Below are positions 53,001 through 56,427 of a stretch of 64,000 nucleotides of DNA, one piece after another (position 1 is the first letter of the stretch; every line of letters begins with the position of its first letter). The notes beneath the pieces were generated by a model. That model saw only the letters and a program-made list of their open reading frames with translations, ran no database searches and was not told the DNA's origin. The DNA is from Apricaphanius iberus (taxonomy: Eukaryota; Chordata; Actinopteri; Cyprinodontiformes; Aphaniidae). The stretch spans positions 351,001 to 415,000 of the forward strand of contig JAPXFQ010000798.1 in the NCBI GenBank assembly GCA_028564705.1, written 5' to 3'. A program made the position numbers and the translations under genes.

Positions 53001-56000
53001 CCAGCTGATTTCTATCTGAACACGAGGGCTGGGAGATTTTTCTCTGAGCCAAAACTGAACAATGACAAACTAGGTGACAGGGTAGAGAGCACAGACCTGG
53101 AGGCCACCTTTCTACATTTATACTCGTCATCTAACTTAGAATTAAAGCGACCCTTGTTCTAGATGTTAGACCAGGAGAAAATGAGGGGATACTTCACTAA
53201 AAACTATTTATCCCTTAGATATGGTGGAATATGACTTTAATAAAATGTTTTAGACGTCAAATACTGTAGAGAGGTGGCTCTGTTTGCTCTGCCTGTGATG
53301 AAGCTGGAGCAAGCTTGGGCTTCATAAGCCAACACCTGGACAGGTGAGGCATTAGAGAAAACTGGAGCAGAGGGCGGGGCTGATCCAGATAAAGCAGAAC
53401 CCAGGTGTCGCACCAGTGATCTGTTTTCTGGGTTAAAGAAGTCAAACTTAGAAAGAAATCATCTGACCAACTCTGCTTTAGTTGAACAGATGATTAGCTA
53501 TGACAGGTACAACGTCATAATGTAGCAGGTCTCTGAATAATGACTAAATTAATTCAAGCCTGATATTGCCATCCTCTGCTTTACTGTGCTCCAGTTTTAC
53601 CAGATGATGAGTTCCATAGGAGAGAACGGGCCGACACTGATTACTCTTCTGTGGTCAGCAAATCTCCACCTCCAACAGCTGTCAAACTAATTCATCTCCT
53701 GATGTTTGGAAGCTTGGCCCAGTGTCACCAGTCATGACAACCCCACCGTGCTGAGCTGGCTCACACAGAGAAACTACGGCACAAACCATGATGCTACTGA
53801 GCATTATTGGTAGAAGAGGACACAAAGGAGGAGGATCCAGATGAGACACTGGGAAGAGGAACCAGTCTAACGTCTGCTGGTTGAGATGAGGGAAGACAGG
53901 ACAGCTAGAGAGCATAGTAAAAACCACCTAGTAGCACTTGGCCAGCCATGAGCTGATCATATAAACCCATCTGAAGGGAATTAAAGAGGCAATCATGGGA
54001 GGCTTAAATAGTGGCAGAGCGCTTGTTGGAACGAGGCCACAACCACTTGAAGACAACTGCCTGTTTACTCTGATTCATGTCCCTCCACAGGGACAGCTGC
54101 AGACATGGAAGATGAGTCGGCCTCTCTAATGCTCTCCATTGTTTCACACACAGTGGCAAAGCTGTTCAGCAGGTTCCACCTCGGCTGCGGAAACTCTGGT
54201 TGAGCATGCTCTGTCCTAAACACCACCACATTTGCGCTTCATTCATTCATTTGCATGTACCAAGGTCACCTAACAGCTCATTATGTCCAACTCAAACAAG
54301 TACCTGCTAGGTGACCTATGAGGACAGCTGCAGCTGATCTCTGCCATAGATCTGCTCTAGTTCCACCTAGACTGTGAAGCAGTTCTCTGCTGCAGGTCCG
54401 ACTTACCTTCTACTGAACAACTTTTAACCCTTTCTACAACAGCAGCTGAGCCAATTATTTGCTGAATGAACTGATATCATAAGGGACATGAAATGCACAG
54501 CAGAACAAAGCTAACCTGCTTCTAGGACCTCCAGGTCAGCAGGGGGCCCACCTCAAGAGGCTACACATTAAAACATCATATTTTTTAAACCAAGAATGGG
54601 TATGAATAAAAACTCAATGGTTAATGAATAGTCGATTCAAACTAATGTATTAGCATTAAAAGATCTGACAATGTAACATTTATAAAGTATGTTGTCAGTG
54701 GTTCAGCAATCGTACTATTTCTGCTGCTTTTTGGAGTCAATATTAATGTACATCTTTCAGTCAATGAACTGCTCAGCACAAGTAGTTAAACTATTTTAGT
54801 TAGCATCAGGCTGCAGTCTGCAGCTGGCTGACTGGACATGACACTACTGGCTGTACCGTCCCTCTACAACAGCTTCTTATAATCATTTTTGGCTGTGTAT
54901 TTGAGATTCACATAATGGAACCATCTTCAGATCATCATTTGTTACCTATCCCAAATAGTTTTCCATTCCTATTAGCACCAGAGCGGGAGTTTTAGGTTAA
55001 GTTTTGGGTGGATTGAACTCAGATTAAGCAAAAAATTATCAGAAATGTTAAATCAGCTGAATAATTAGTGACATAATCTTTTCCACAACCTAATTAAATT
55101 GAACCAATCAGCAAACTGAATGAGTGAGCACATTCTTACTTCATTGTACAGAGCCTGGTTTCCATCAAAACCTGAAAATACTTCAATTTTAGAATTTTCC
55201 ATCTCTATTGAAAAGACTGTCAGCAGAAAAAGCTTTTGCTTCATGCCAGAATGTTCACTGCGTCGCTGTTATTACCTGTGAAAATATATTGTTGTACAGC
55301 AACAAATGTGACCTTTGGACTGAATAAACAAGCTATTAACAATGAACACCAATGAGCATATTACCTCCTCAAAAACATTAAAACTTCTGGGAAATCCTGA
55401 CGTTTTTCCTGAGTTTTGGGTGCAACATTTATAAGGTTTAGGTGCGATCACTGGTGGTGGTCAGAGGGTGGCGCTGGTGTGTCTGGCAGCTCCACCCGTT
55501 GGTGTTCCCCAGGGCAGCTAAGGCTACAGTGTAGCTCACCACCACCCCCAGCATGAAGCGTTTTGTGGTCCTCTTGACTAGAAAGCGCTATACAAATGCA
55601 GGTCTTTTAGCTTTTTGTCCAGACATCAGAACTAAAGCTAGAGGGATTCTGTGGGTGGGCACCATGTGTCGCCCCCTGGGGGGCGTCTTCAGACATATCC
55701 GGGATGGTTCACTCACATTCACAGGAGACACTTATAAATCTGGCAGGTTTTGGGTTCAGACAGAGAAATATTAAAGATCTATTAACTTGCAGAATATGAC
55801 CAACTCTGGGCAGAGTGTGTGACCATTTAATAGCAGCAATGCTTCCCCCTTATATGAACTATTTCTGTTTATAGGGCTAAAACATCAGGTCCATCTGGCT
55901 CCATGCCTTCCACCACTTCATTATAGATTTAGAGTAATAAGGCACCTTTCCACTACAGTTCAGGGAATTATTCTAAATAATAACTGAAACTATCCCATTT

Positions 56001-56427
56001 CCTGGAAATGGTGGCCCATATGTGATTGTGCCTAAGGCCCAAAACAACGTTGGTCCGGCTCTGATGGAGGATTAGTAGTAAAGCAGTCAGAAAGTCTAAA
56101 CTACCCCGGCTCCTGTTTGTAAAACCACTTTTCTGTTTGATAGAAAGCTTCCCTGCAGCCTGGAGCCCAGCCCGGAGGGCCCGCACTGAGTAAGCCCACG
56201 GTGACGGACGGTCCACGGCCTGTCCTGGGCTCCGATAAGCAGCTTACCAGGTTGAACACGGTCTCCACGATGTCTCGGTTGGAAACTTCCCCAACTTCCA
56301 GCAGGCCGGCCAGCACGGCGAACTTCATCCGGATCCCCCTGATGGGCACCGCGGGGTTGAGCGGCATGGCGCCCGCTCGGCCGTCCTTTCCATCGCCTGG
56401 CTGCTCCGCCGCCTCTATGCTAGCCAT
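1..56427 (-). CDS. lrba: lrba, 5' part of gene (21 coding exons, 3' end outside window)
   Basis: BEACH-domain scaffold protein of the LRBA/neurobeachin family. In mammals LRBA acts in vesicle trafficking and protects CTLA-4 from lysosomal degradation; the role in this fish is inferred by homology. Twenty-one exons with GT-AG borders join in phase and give 884 residues from the start ATG (56425-56427) to the window edge. Residues about 25-170 are N-terminal helical repeats, about 205-375 a concanavalin A-like lectin domain, and about 440-884 the alpha-solenoid region that follows. PH, BEACH and WD40 domains are not in the window. lrba is preferred over nbea because of PIRGIRMKF and VETVFNL in exon 1, GGQFDLEMN in exon 2, FFSKLQG in exon 3, [10 protein letters not shown] in exon 6 and VNGELASYG in exon 7; nbea differs at these places. 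No stop or frameshift was seen in any exon. Confidence 0.88.
225..348 (-). CDS. lrba: lrba coding exon 20 (residues 805-846)
   Basis: Acceptor CTGCTCCAG; completes Gln, then [20 protein letters not shown] and [20 protein letters not shown]; donor GTAAGA. It is 124 bp and leaves 2 nt of an Arg codon. Confidence 0.9.
349..4482. other. lrba intron 19, nothing recognised except a poly-C run
   Basis: About 4.1 kb of AT-rich intron. A run of about 16 C lies at 1066-1081. The short open frames here have no family features. No transposon ends or RNA genes were recognised. Confidence 0.5.
4483..4564 (-). CDS. lrba: lrba coding exon 19 (residues 778-805)
   Basis: Acceptor CTCCATAG, then [20 protein letters not shown] and TVKIVNP; donor GTAAGT. 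It is 82 bp and leaves 1 nt of a Gln codon. Confidence 0.88.
4725..4833 (-). CDS. lrba: lrba coding exon 18 (residues 741-777)
   Basis: Acceptor CCTGATCAG; completes Lys, then [20 protein letters not shown] and [14 protein letters not shown]; donor GTCAGT. It is 109 bp, out in phase 0. Confidence 0.88.
4834..7207. other. lrba intron 17, mostly unrecognised AT-rich sequence
   Basis: Holds one reverse-oriented LINE 3' tail (5283-5436). After it, 5520-5830 contains AATTAATCTCGATTAATCAC, a motif seen in common fish interspersed repeats, but no ends could be found. The rest is unassigned. Confidence 0.45.
5283..5436 (-). repeat. LINE 3' tail, TTGAA-terminated family
   Basis: On the minus strand it contains AATCTGCTGGGATTCC, then a block like GTAAAATGCCTTGAGATGACA, and ends in TATATAAATAAAACTGAATT. 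The same blocks occur in the same order at 60745-60915, and the tail alone at 17310-17403 and about 52500-52635. It is the non-coding 3' end of a common teleost LINE or of a repeat that borrowed its tail. Confidence 0.7.
7208..7300 (-). CDS. lrba: lrba coding exon 17 (residues 710-741)
   Basis: Acceptor TATCCACAG; completes Arg, then [20 protein letters not shown] and [10 protein letters not shown]; donor GTAAGT. It is 93 bp and leaves 2 nt of a Lys codon. Confidence 0.88.
7444..7541 (-). CDS. lrba: lrba coding exon 16 (residues 678-710)
   Basis: Acceptor GCTCTACAG, then [20 protein letters not shown] and [12 protein letters not shown]; donor GTGATT. It is 98 bp and leaves 2 nt of an Arg codon. 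Confidence 0.88.
7991..8053 (-). CDS. lrba: lrba coding exon 15 (residues 657-677)
   Basis: Acceptor GGTTTCAG, then [20 protein letters not shown] and E; donor GTAAAA. It is 63 bp, phase 0 at both ends. This short exon was found by homology. Confidence 0.88.
8333..8412 (-). CDS. lrba: lrba coding exon 14 (residues 630-656)
   Basis: Acceptor TGTTTCTAG; completes Asp, then [20 protein letters not shown] and KQLIMK; donor GTACAC. It is 80 bp, out in phase 0. Confidence 0.9.
8690..8858 (-). CDS. lrba: lrba coding exon 13 (residues 574-630)
   Basis: Acceptor CTGTACAG, then [38 protein letters not shown] and VTPKGL; donor GTGAGA. It is 169 bp and leaves 1 nt. Confidence 0.92.
9190..9839. mobile_element. 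non-autonomous DNA element with GGGTGTTT inverted ends, unclassified
   Basis: The left end GGGTGTTTATCGATGCCCAGG and the reverse complement of the right end GGGTGTTTCTCAATGTCAAGG match as imperfect terminal inverted repeats. Both ends carry CCTTGG/CAAGGCG motifs for another 30-40 bp. The interior (650 bp in total) has no coding frame. No clear target-site duplication was seen, so the superfamily stays open. It sits in lrba intron 12. Confidence 0.6.
10448..10600 (-). CDS. lrba: lrba coding exon 12 (residues 523-573)
   Basis: Acceptor TGCGCTCCAG, then [40 protein letters not shown] and TK; donor GTAGCA. It is 153 bp, phase 0 at both ends. Confidence 0.92.
10829..10937 (-). CDS. lrba: lrba coding exon 11 (residues 486-522)
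   Basis: Acceptor TGTGTATAG; completes Cys, then [20 protein letters not shown] and [14 protein letters not shown]; donor GTGAGA. It is 109 bp. The sequence before the acceptor is a long CTGT tetranucleotide repeat that forms its pyrimidine tract. Confidence 0.92.
10941..11028. repeat. (GACA)n microsatellite next to exon 11
   Basis: Short CA run followed by about 18 GACA/CAGA units with one GAAA interruption near the right end. On the gene strand it reads CTGT repeats ending a few bases before the acceptor TATAG of lrba exon 11. Confidence 0.95.
11315..11448 (-). CDS. lrba: lrba coding exon 10 (residues 442-486)
   Basis: Acceptor TGTTTTAG, then [20 protein letters not shown] and [14 protein letters not shown]; donor GTAACG. 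It is 134 bp and leaves 2 nt of a Cys codon. A short TG run lies just before the acceptor. Confidence 0.9.
11449..13240. other. left part of lrba intron 9, no gene seen
   Basis: No exon or transposon ends were recognised. The stretch GGAACAATAAAGAATTATTC followed by TATTC repeats (about 12270-12300) resembles the 3' tail of a fish LINE or SINE, but no body could be assigned. Confidence 0.4.
13241..13815 (-). mobile_element. Rex1/CR1-like LINE, 3' fragment (ORF2 C-terminus)
   Basis: The minus strand encodes the C-terminal region of a LINE reverse-transcriptase protein: WPTDWTGES, then [20 protein letters not shown], then [18 protein letters not shown], and after a frame change the [20 protein letters not shown] block and [10 protein letters not shown]. 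The 3' end reads through CCCTCTGGGATCAATAAAGT to a TTTTTGAATTGAA tail. It is 5'-truncated and frameshifted, so inactive. A second copy lies in opposite orientation at 40595-41022. Confidence 0.75.
14561..14758 (-). CDS. lrba: lrba coding exon 9 (residues 376-441)
   Basis: Acceptor GTCACACAG, then [38 protein letters not shown] and HALMLQ; donor GTAAGC. It is 198 bp, phase 0 at both ends. Confidence 0.93.
15340..15872. repeat. probable non-autonomous hAT-like repeat
   Basis: The right part contains CAAATATCGGCCCGATATGA and TATTGGTCTATTGCTAG, resembling the ends of common fish hAT-type repeats (ATCGGCCGATAT/ATCGGTCTAT). The left part has TAAGCCGATATTTTTAGCC. Ends and duplication could not be fixed. 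It lies in lrba intron 8. Confidence 0.4.
16449..16595 (-). CDS. lrba: lrba coding exon 8 (residues 327-375)
   Basis: Acceptor CCTCCTGCAG, then [20 protein letters not shown] and [15 protein letters not shown]; donor GTTCAC, a weak GT donor. It is 147 bp, phase 0 at both ends. It closes the lectin domain and follows the 5.8 kb intron that carries the Penelope-like element. Confidence 0.92.
17061..17851. mobile_element. hAT-type non-autonomous DNA transposon
   Basis: Terminal inverted repeats TAGAGGGTGACA (left) and TGTCACCCTCTA (right). Subterminal GGGATTCCCGCGGGACGGGA-type sequence is repeated as CGGGATCGGGACGGGAGCGA at the right. Left flank GTACAGAC (17053-17060). The right flank now lies beyond the later Penelope insertion: GTACACAC at 20741-20748, which matches in 7 of 8 bases and fits the 8-bp duplication of hAT elements. 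A LINE 3' tail is nested inside (17310-17403). No transposase frame. Confidence 0.75.
17310..17403 (+). repeat. LINE 3' tail nested in the hAT element
   Basis: GTAAAGTGCCTTGAGATGAC through GGCGCTATATAAATAAACTG and then TTGAA repeats. It matches the tail family at 60840-60915 and, in reverse, 5283-5400. The clean TTGAA run suggests a young insertion inside the older hAT. Confidence 0.7.
17858..17925 (-). repeat. terminal repeat (pLTR part) of the Penelope-like element, downstream copy
   Basis: 68 bp, identical except for one base to 20653-20720 in the same orientation. It includes the same CCATGACC start-codon context as the upstream copy, as expected for the tandem terminal repeats of Penelope-like elements. 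Confidence 0.85.
17945..17984 (-). ncRNA. candidate hammerhead ribozyme in the Penelope-like element
   Basis: On the minus strand: stem I strand GAA, core CTGATGA (17975-17981), a stem II hairpin with CCTCTT pairing to AAGAGG around a GGAT loop, core GAAAC (17951-17955), then GTC (17948-17950) and TTC pairing back to GAA. This is the type I order with a minimal stem III, the form described in Penelope-like terminal repeats. One extra base sits between core and stem II, and the stem II closing pair is G-U or A-U. Predicted cleavage follows the C at 17948. Activity is inferred, not shown. Confidence 0.65.
18151..20685 (-). CDS. Penelope-like element reverse transcriptase with GIY-YIG endonuclease, intact
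   Basis: 844 codons with no stop. Residues 1-250 are a basic N-terminal region. The reverse transcriptase spans about 260-590: [12 protein letters not shown] (267-278), [10 protein letters not shown] with RPIVSS (341-361), motif [13 protein letters not shown] (Asp 413), [16 protein letters not shown] (476-491), and catalytic YVDD (514-517). A GIY-YIG endonuclease follows at about 711-800 with VYAIQC and LYIGET (725-730), then Arg 737 and Glu 784. This order is diagnostic of endonuclease-bearing Penelope-like retroelements, which prime reverse transcription at the nicked target. The ATG lies inside the upstream terminal repeat. The intact frame suggests a recent, possibly competent copy. The long open frames on the opposite strand are shadows. 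Confidence 0.95.
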   Translation of the reverse strand: MTWMNENIHRLIAEQFGLATLKMVREHERLARKIADYRNHLRFSLRCRQQRLTPTSLRFNSTMRGHRVEKIIEKAQNQLLNERIRQVNFTIEGLKERADHSLQKLMSILPGPILERFVVFTQTAQLSQHTKSKVRQTRKFHNLQSRNIDKNTETLTWRQKTDIPTQNETQNRWVKNLSDRELTQPEKEVLAKGLNFAMTPKKLPIVDWITATESAIKKNNLSGTEAEQLRLKVSAALSEAKVPPSNLTIGERKAVSALSKEHNITILPADKGRCTVVLNTTDNHTKIFALLNDSNTYETLKRDPTSGYKKKVIECLQQVQKEGMIDKTQYYRLYPQDSIPCLYGLPKIHKEGAPLRPIVSSINSVTYNIAKHIANILAPLVGNTPHHIQNSIDFVNKVRNLKMDPDETMVSYDVTSLFTCIPTMEALVTVRERLTQDNSLQNRTKLKPEHICQLLELYLNTTYFQFNGKFYRQKHGCAMGSPVSPIVANLYMEAVECRAFTSFEGITPSHWFRYVDDTWVKIKTKEVQAFTEHINSVDRNIKFTREDVKDNSLPFLNCVVQWRKDRRLHIGVYRKPTHTDQYLLFDSHHPLEHKLSVIRTLQHRADNIPTSSQAQGEERKHVRDSLTTCDYPSWTFVKTAANSRRKANKVVEKEKENKRNNVVIPYVSGISEKLRRIFNKHSIPVYFKPSNTLRQRLVHPKDRTLNTHKSNLVYAIQCNEECKDLYIGETKQPLYKRMAQHRRTNSSGMDSAVHLHLKEKAHSFEDSNVQILDREDRWFERGVKEAIYVKVEKPSLNRGGGLRHHLSPIYNAALSSLPRRLNNLASNKKNNFDYNDCSYNTIGH
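20653..20720 (-). repeat. terminal repeat of the Penelope-like element, upstream copy with start codon
   Basis: Direct repeat of 17858-17925 with a single A/G difference. It holds the ATG (20683-20685) of the 844-codon frame and its first ten or so codons ([10 protein letters not shown]). Confidence 0.85.
20765..21354. mobile_element. Tigger-like (Tc1/mariner superfamily) non-autonomous element
   Basis: The right end reads on the minus strand CAGTGGTCCCTGGCTATAAC, close to the pogo/Tigger end CAGTGGTCCCTCG, and is followed by a TA. The left side has TTCCTCGTTTACTGCAGGGTT followed by AATAACCCGCAAAAGGTGAAA, a typical subterminal block of fish Tigger-like MITEs. The left terminal bases are degraded. 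No transposase frame. Confidence 0.6.
21355..22419. other. rest of lrba intron 7, nothing recognised
   Basis: About 1 kb between the Tigger-like element and exon 7 with no recognisable gene, RNA or transposon end. Confidence 0.45.
22420..22539 (-). CDS. lrba: lrba coding exon 7 (residues 287-326)
   Basis: Acceptor TTTCTGCAG, then [20 protein letters not shown] and [18 protein letters not shown]; donor GTAAGT. It is 120 bp, phase 0 at both ends. Lectin domain. Confidence 0.93.
23119..23245 (-). CDS. lrba: lrba coding exon 6 (residues 244-286)
   Basis: Acceptor CCAATGCAG; completes Cys, then [20 protein letters not shown] and [15 protein letters not shown]; donor GTACGA. It is 127 bp, out in phase 0. 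Lectin-domain core; the GGC after FV is the LRBA form. Confidence 0.93.
23670..23791 (-). CDS. lrba: lrba coding exon 5 (residues 204-244)
   Basis: Acceptor TTCTAACAG, then [20 protein letters not shown] and [16 protein letters not shown]; donor GTAGGT. It is 122 bp and leaves 2 nt of a Cys codon. This begins the concanavalin A-like lectin domain ([12 protein letters not shown] strand). Confidence 0.92.
23983..24008 (+). repeat. G-rich run, possible G-quadruplex
   Basis: Four G runs of five or six separated by one or two bases (GGGGGG T GGGGG T GGGGGG), in lrba intron 4. The pattern fits the G-quadruplex consensus on the + strand, which is the non-template-like strand for transcripts from the + side only. 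Confidence 0.45.
24690..26990 (+). mobile_element. L1-type LINE, 3' fragment, split by a solo LTR
   Basis: Before the LTR the + strand encodes [20 protein letters not shown], a tryptophan-rich block and HSHVFWNC, the C-terminal end of L1-clade ORF2. After the [23 protein letters not shown] and [20 protein letters not shown] continue the same region, ending at [15 protein letters not shown]. An A-rich tail follows near 26960-26990. It is 5'-truncated and disrupted. The left border is approximate. Confidence 0.7.
25049..26493 (+). mobile_element. solo LTR of an LTR retroelement (1,445 bp)
   Basis: Begins TGTTGGGG and ends CCCCTACA, an imperfect inverted pair with the canonical TG...CA. It is flanked by a 4-bp duplication GCAT (25045-25048 and 26494-26497) and interrupts the L1 ORF2 end cleanly. 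A TATA-like GCGTAAATACCCC lies near 25252 and an AATAAA at 26172-26177, which sets the likely + orientation. No internal gag/pol region, primer-binding site or second LTR is present, so this is the product of LTR-LTR recombination. Whether it came from an endogenous retrovirus or a Gypsy-like element cannot be told from the LTR. Confidence 0.75.
27399..27494 (-). CDS. lrba: lrba coding exon 4 (residues 172-203)
   Basis: Acceptor TTTCCTCAG, then [20 protein letters not shown] and [12 protein letters not shown]; donor GTAAGT. It is 96 bp, phase 0 at both ends. The longer open frame over the same bases is in a different frame and is not the gene. Confidence 0.9.
27495..29639. other. lrba intron 3, one MITE-like repeat and otherwise unrecognised
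   Basis: Contains the repeat at 28720-29062. A stretch near 28295-28320 reads CGTACCACAGTTTGAGAATC, which in reverse resembles the CAGTGGTTCTCAAA end of many hAT elements, but no partner end was found. Confidence 0.4.
28720..29062 (+). repeat. interspersed repeat shared with 48574-48966
   Basis: Shared blocks in order: CATCTTGTG, TAGATC.TTTCTCTATCAAA, ACAAAAATGGCTGACT, GGAAGGCTCT.CGACCTG, and TTTAGATGTACAAAGGAAGA, ending near a TTTAAAATCC/CACTTTAA motif. The copy at 48.6 kb is shorter in the middle. No coding frame; it behaves like a MITE family. Confidence 0.6.
29640..29740 (-). CDS. lrba: lrba coding exon 3 (residues 138-171)
   Basis: Acceptor TTTTGCAG; completes a Glu codon, then [20 protein letters not shown] and [12 protein letters not shown]; donor GTGAGT. 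It is 101 bp and leaves in phase 0. Confidence 0.92.
30838..30905 (+). repeat. tRNA-derived SINE fragment (A box only)
   Basis: TGGCATAGTGGTTAGTGCGG fits a tRNA A box (TGGCNNAGTGG) in the style of fish tRNA-derived SINEs. No B box follows before the match ends, so it is a short relic in lrba intron 2. Confidence 0.4.
31320..31551 (-). CDS. lrba: lrba coding exon 2 (residues 61-138)
   Basis: Acceptor TCTCTCCAG, then [12 protein letters not shown]; ends ATGATTGCAG before donor GTACTG. It is 232 bp, phase 0 in and 1 nt out. It encodes helical-repeat sequence with [20 protein letters not shown], closer to LRBA than to neurobeachin. It is separated from exon 1 by the 24.7 kb intron 1. Confidence 0.92.
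32026..32589 (+). mobile_element. hAT (ZBED-type) element with transposase relic
   Basis: Ends CAGGGCGATAT (left) and, in reverse, TAGGGCGGGGCGATATGG (right). The flanking 8-mers GATCAGCT and AATCATCT match in 6 of 8, fitting an aged hAT duplication. Inside, the + strand encodes [25 protein letters not shown] (from 32283), the start of the central part of a ZBED-like hAT transposase, then loses similarity. Dead, internally deleted. Located in lrba intron 1. Confidence 0.7.
33818..34208. repeat. inverted pair of tRNA-like units (foldback)
   Basis: Two arms of about 140 bp (33818-33957 on +, 34063-34208 on -) are roughly 75% alike by eye, with a spacer of about 105 bp. Each arm carries pol III-type boxes: arm 1 A box TAGCAGAGTGG (33866-33876) and B-like GGATCAAATCC (33901-33911); arm 2, minus strand, A box TAGCAGAGTGG (34155-34165) and B-like GGTTTGAATCC (34112-34122), 32 bp apart as in real tRNA genes. 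TAGCAGAGTGGTTAAG and GGACT recall serine tRNA. The spacer has a GGGGACATTTCCCC palindrome. It could be a SINE pair inserted head to head or a DNA element that captured a tRNA-like unit. Confidence 0.65.
34260..36700. other. intron 1 stretch with repeat-like but unassigned sequence
   Basis: 34260-34850 has features of fish non-autonomous elements (GGTTTGGTTTGATTCCATGTGTGAATG at left, CAGGTGTGAATACAGCC at right) but ends are not convincing. ACTGTAAAAAGAATA occurs at about 35458 and again (ACTGTAAAAAAGAATA) at about 36038 in direct orientation. 36060-36560 contains GGGGGCCTAGCGGCAAAATG, a motif common in fish repeats. No gene was recognised. Confidence 0.35.
36795..37206 (+). pseudogene. HARBI1-like transposase fragment
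   Basis: [20 protein letters not shown], then [20 protein letters not shown] and QQFIRFPLD match the N-terminal helix-turn-helix part of Harbinger transposases. At least one frameshift lies upstream (near 36950). The DDE catalytic part is not intact. Confidence 0.7.
37265..37506 (-). pseudogene. Harbinger Myb/SANT-like DNA-binding protein fragment
   Basis: On the minus strand: [37 protein letters not shown], then after a frame change [20 protein letters not shown]. This is the trihelix/Myb-type domain encoded next to Harbinger transposases, where it helps import and target the transposase. Frameshifted and cut by the neighbouring LINE. Confidence 0.6.
37541..38930 (-). mobile_element. L2-clade LINE fragment, frameshifted
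   Basis: The minus strand carries reverse-transcriptase blocks in order: [77 protein letters not shown] and the catalytic YADD in [11 protein letters not shown], followed by [14 protein letters not shown] and IKNLGVTLD. Several frame changes (for example near 38100 and 38590) make it inactive. The 3' end is a G/C homopolymer near 37541-37552. It is nested in the Harbinger element. Confidence 0.8.
39825..40528 (-). mobile_element. L2-clade LINE 3' end with GC-rich 3' UTR
   Basis: On the minus strand, 40200-40480 encodes [36 protein letters not shown] and [19 protein letters not shown], the typical C-terminus of L2 ORF2. The sequence to 39825 is its 3' UTR, including a GC-rich stretch at 39880-40020. 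5'-truncated. Confidence 0.75.
40531..40644. repeat. foldback at the 5' end of a Rex1-like LINE
   Basis: Arms 40531-40579 and 40595-40644 are near-perfect inverted copies (CAGATGATGGATGAAGA ... CTTCATCCATCATCTG) around a 15-bp loop. Both arms are Rex1-like ORF2 sequence. A 5' inversion with duplication at LINE insertion (twin priming) would give this. Confidence 0.75.
40595..41022 (+). mobile_element. Rex1/CR1-like LINE, 3' fragment
   Basis: Encodes the same ORF2 C-terminus as 13241-13815 in the opposite orientation: [72 protein letters not shown]. The 3' end is CAATAAAGTATTTTTGAATTG. Frameshifted. Confidence 0.75.
41845..42872. mobile_element. second PIF/Harbinger relic
   Basis: The + strand at 42208-42300 encodes [28 protein letters not shown], resembling the MADF/Myb protein of Harbinger elements. 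The minus strand at about 42550-42640 encodes [20 protein letters not shown], like the HARBI1 block FxELLxxVxPxIxRQDTN. The left part starts GGTGCGTTCCCACCGAAC. Heavily decayed with no clear terminal repeats. The minisatellite starts at its right edge. Confidence 0.5.
42360..42378 (-). promoter_or_regulatory. histone-type 3' stem-loop look-alike
   Basis: The minus strand reads GGCTCTTTTAAGAGCGACC, one base different from the metazoan histone mRNA stem-loop GGCTCTTTTAAGAGCCACC (stem C to G at the last pair). No histone coding sequence lies upstream on that strand within several hundred bases. It may be chance or a relic of a histone 3' end. Confidence 0.3.
42873..45562 (+). repeat. minisatellite, about 120 copies of a 22-bp unit
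   Basis: Unit GTCTAGAGTAGATGGGMATCAT, where M is C or A. The two variants are interspersed. Over 44590-44900 they follow a five-unit order (C C A C A), giving a 110-bp higher-order period. A minority of units carry CTAAAG for CTAGAG. Each unit contains TCTAGA. Short indel clusters and foreign stretches occur near 43258-43420, 44210-44520 and 45020-45190. No coding frame runs through it. Located in lrba intron 1 between a Harbinger relic and a Rex1-like LINE. Confidence 0.97.
45565..46013 (+). mobile_element. Rex1-like LINE, left part, interrupted by a Harbinger element
   Basis: Encodes [80 protein letters not shown] and LHLILKHL, the fingers part of a LINE reverse transcriptase. It is interrupted at 46013 and resumes at 47374. 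Confidence 0.75.
46424..46786 (+). pseudogene. HARBI1-like transposase fragment
   Basis: [20 protein letters not shown] followed by [20 protein letters not shown] is the DDE-domain entry of Harbinger transposases (GxIDGTHI-like, first catalytic Asp in GAIDC). After TRAPSE the frame passes into unrelated proline-rich sequence, so the rest of the catalytic domain is deleted. 120 codons remain of a usual 350 or so. Confidence 0.75.
46864..47055 (-). pseudogene. Harbinger Myb/SANT-like protein fragment
   Basis: [20 protein letters not shown], then [19 protein letters not shown] and [13 protein letters not shown] match the N-terminal trihelix domain of the Harbinger-associated Myb-like protein family (also domesticated in NAIF1 and TSNARE1). 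One Lys is missing in KKKWSD compared with the family. It converges on the transposase remnant. Confidence 0.7.
47374..47815 (+). mobile_element. Rex1-like LINE, right part with 3' tail
   Basis: Continues the reading [11 protein letters not shown], then shifts frame through [12 protein letters not shown] and [14 protein letters not shown], skips the middle, and ends [20 protein letters not shown]. The 3' end GGCAATAAAGTCCATTCTGA followed by ATTCTG repeats is the LINE tail. Internally deleted. Confidence 0.7.
47902..48565. mobile_element. hAT non-autonomous element with perfect 8-bp duplication
   Basis: Ends TAGGGCTGCA (left) and TGCAGCCCTA (right). The 8-bp duplication ATATTAAC is exact (47894-47901 and 48566-48573). 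Subterminal ATCGATTAATC and GAGTTACTCGACGAATCG are typical of this fish hAT family. No transposase frame (664 bp). Confidence 0.9.
48574..48966 (+). repeat. MITE-like repeat interrupted by the hAT, copy of the 28.7 kb repeat
   Basis: Together with 47876-47901 (TAAAGGTATAGTATGTAATA) it forms one repeat. It ends TTTAAAAGCATAATATGTCTACTTT, so the outer parts look inverted (TTAAAGG...). It shares the blocks listed for 28720-29062. Confidence 0.6.
49903..50592. mobile_element. foldback/MITE with inverted arms of about 150 bp
   Basis: Left arm 49903-50055 and right arm 50425-50592 are inverted relatives: AAGTCAATGTAGCGATAAAA with TTATTTTCTGGTCCA on the left, and in reverse AGTCAATGTAGCGCTAAAAG with TTATTTTCTGATCCA on the right. 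Outer parts GAGGAGCCTAAGGCTCC and GGGGAGCATAAGCCCCG also align. No coding frame. Superfamily and duplication not determined. Confidence 0.65.
51955..52635 (+). repeat. LINE 3' UTR and tail (common teleost family)
   Basis: GGCTCCTCTCCTTCCTTTTTGATAAAGCTT begins the block; GGTTCTGCTGGAGGTTTCTTCCTGTTAAAGGGGAG and AAAGTGCCTAGAGATGATGTG follow, ending AATAAACTGAATG. The order and motifs match the very common 3' region of a teleost LINE. Coding sequence is absent or reduced to a few codons. Confidence 0.65.
52640..55430. other. intron 1 stretch, nothing recognised
   Basis: About 2.8 kb without recognisable exon, RNA gene or transposon end. Short open frames here have no family features. Confidence 0.4.
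55440..55605 (+). repeat. LINE/SINE-tail-like repeat (AAGCGCTATACAAATGCAG)
   Basis: TGGCGCTGGTGTGTCTGGCAG, CAGGGCAGCTAAGGCTACAG and GAAAGCGCTATACAAATGCA are in the order of a frequent fish interspersed repeat tail. A second partial copy with GGCTACAGTGTAGTAGCTTG and CATGTGAATGTG lies at 60450-60525. Confidence 0.5.

Noticed and set aside
1..56427. Gene could be nbea or nbeal rather than lrba
   Set aside because: The paralogue nbea has IRNIRMKF, VETVLNL, GGEFDLEMN, LLFSMLRG, VGNCLIVTS and VNGQLVSYG at the diagnostic places; the window has the LRBA forms at all of them. The rest of the protein would settle it.
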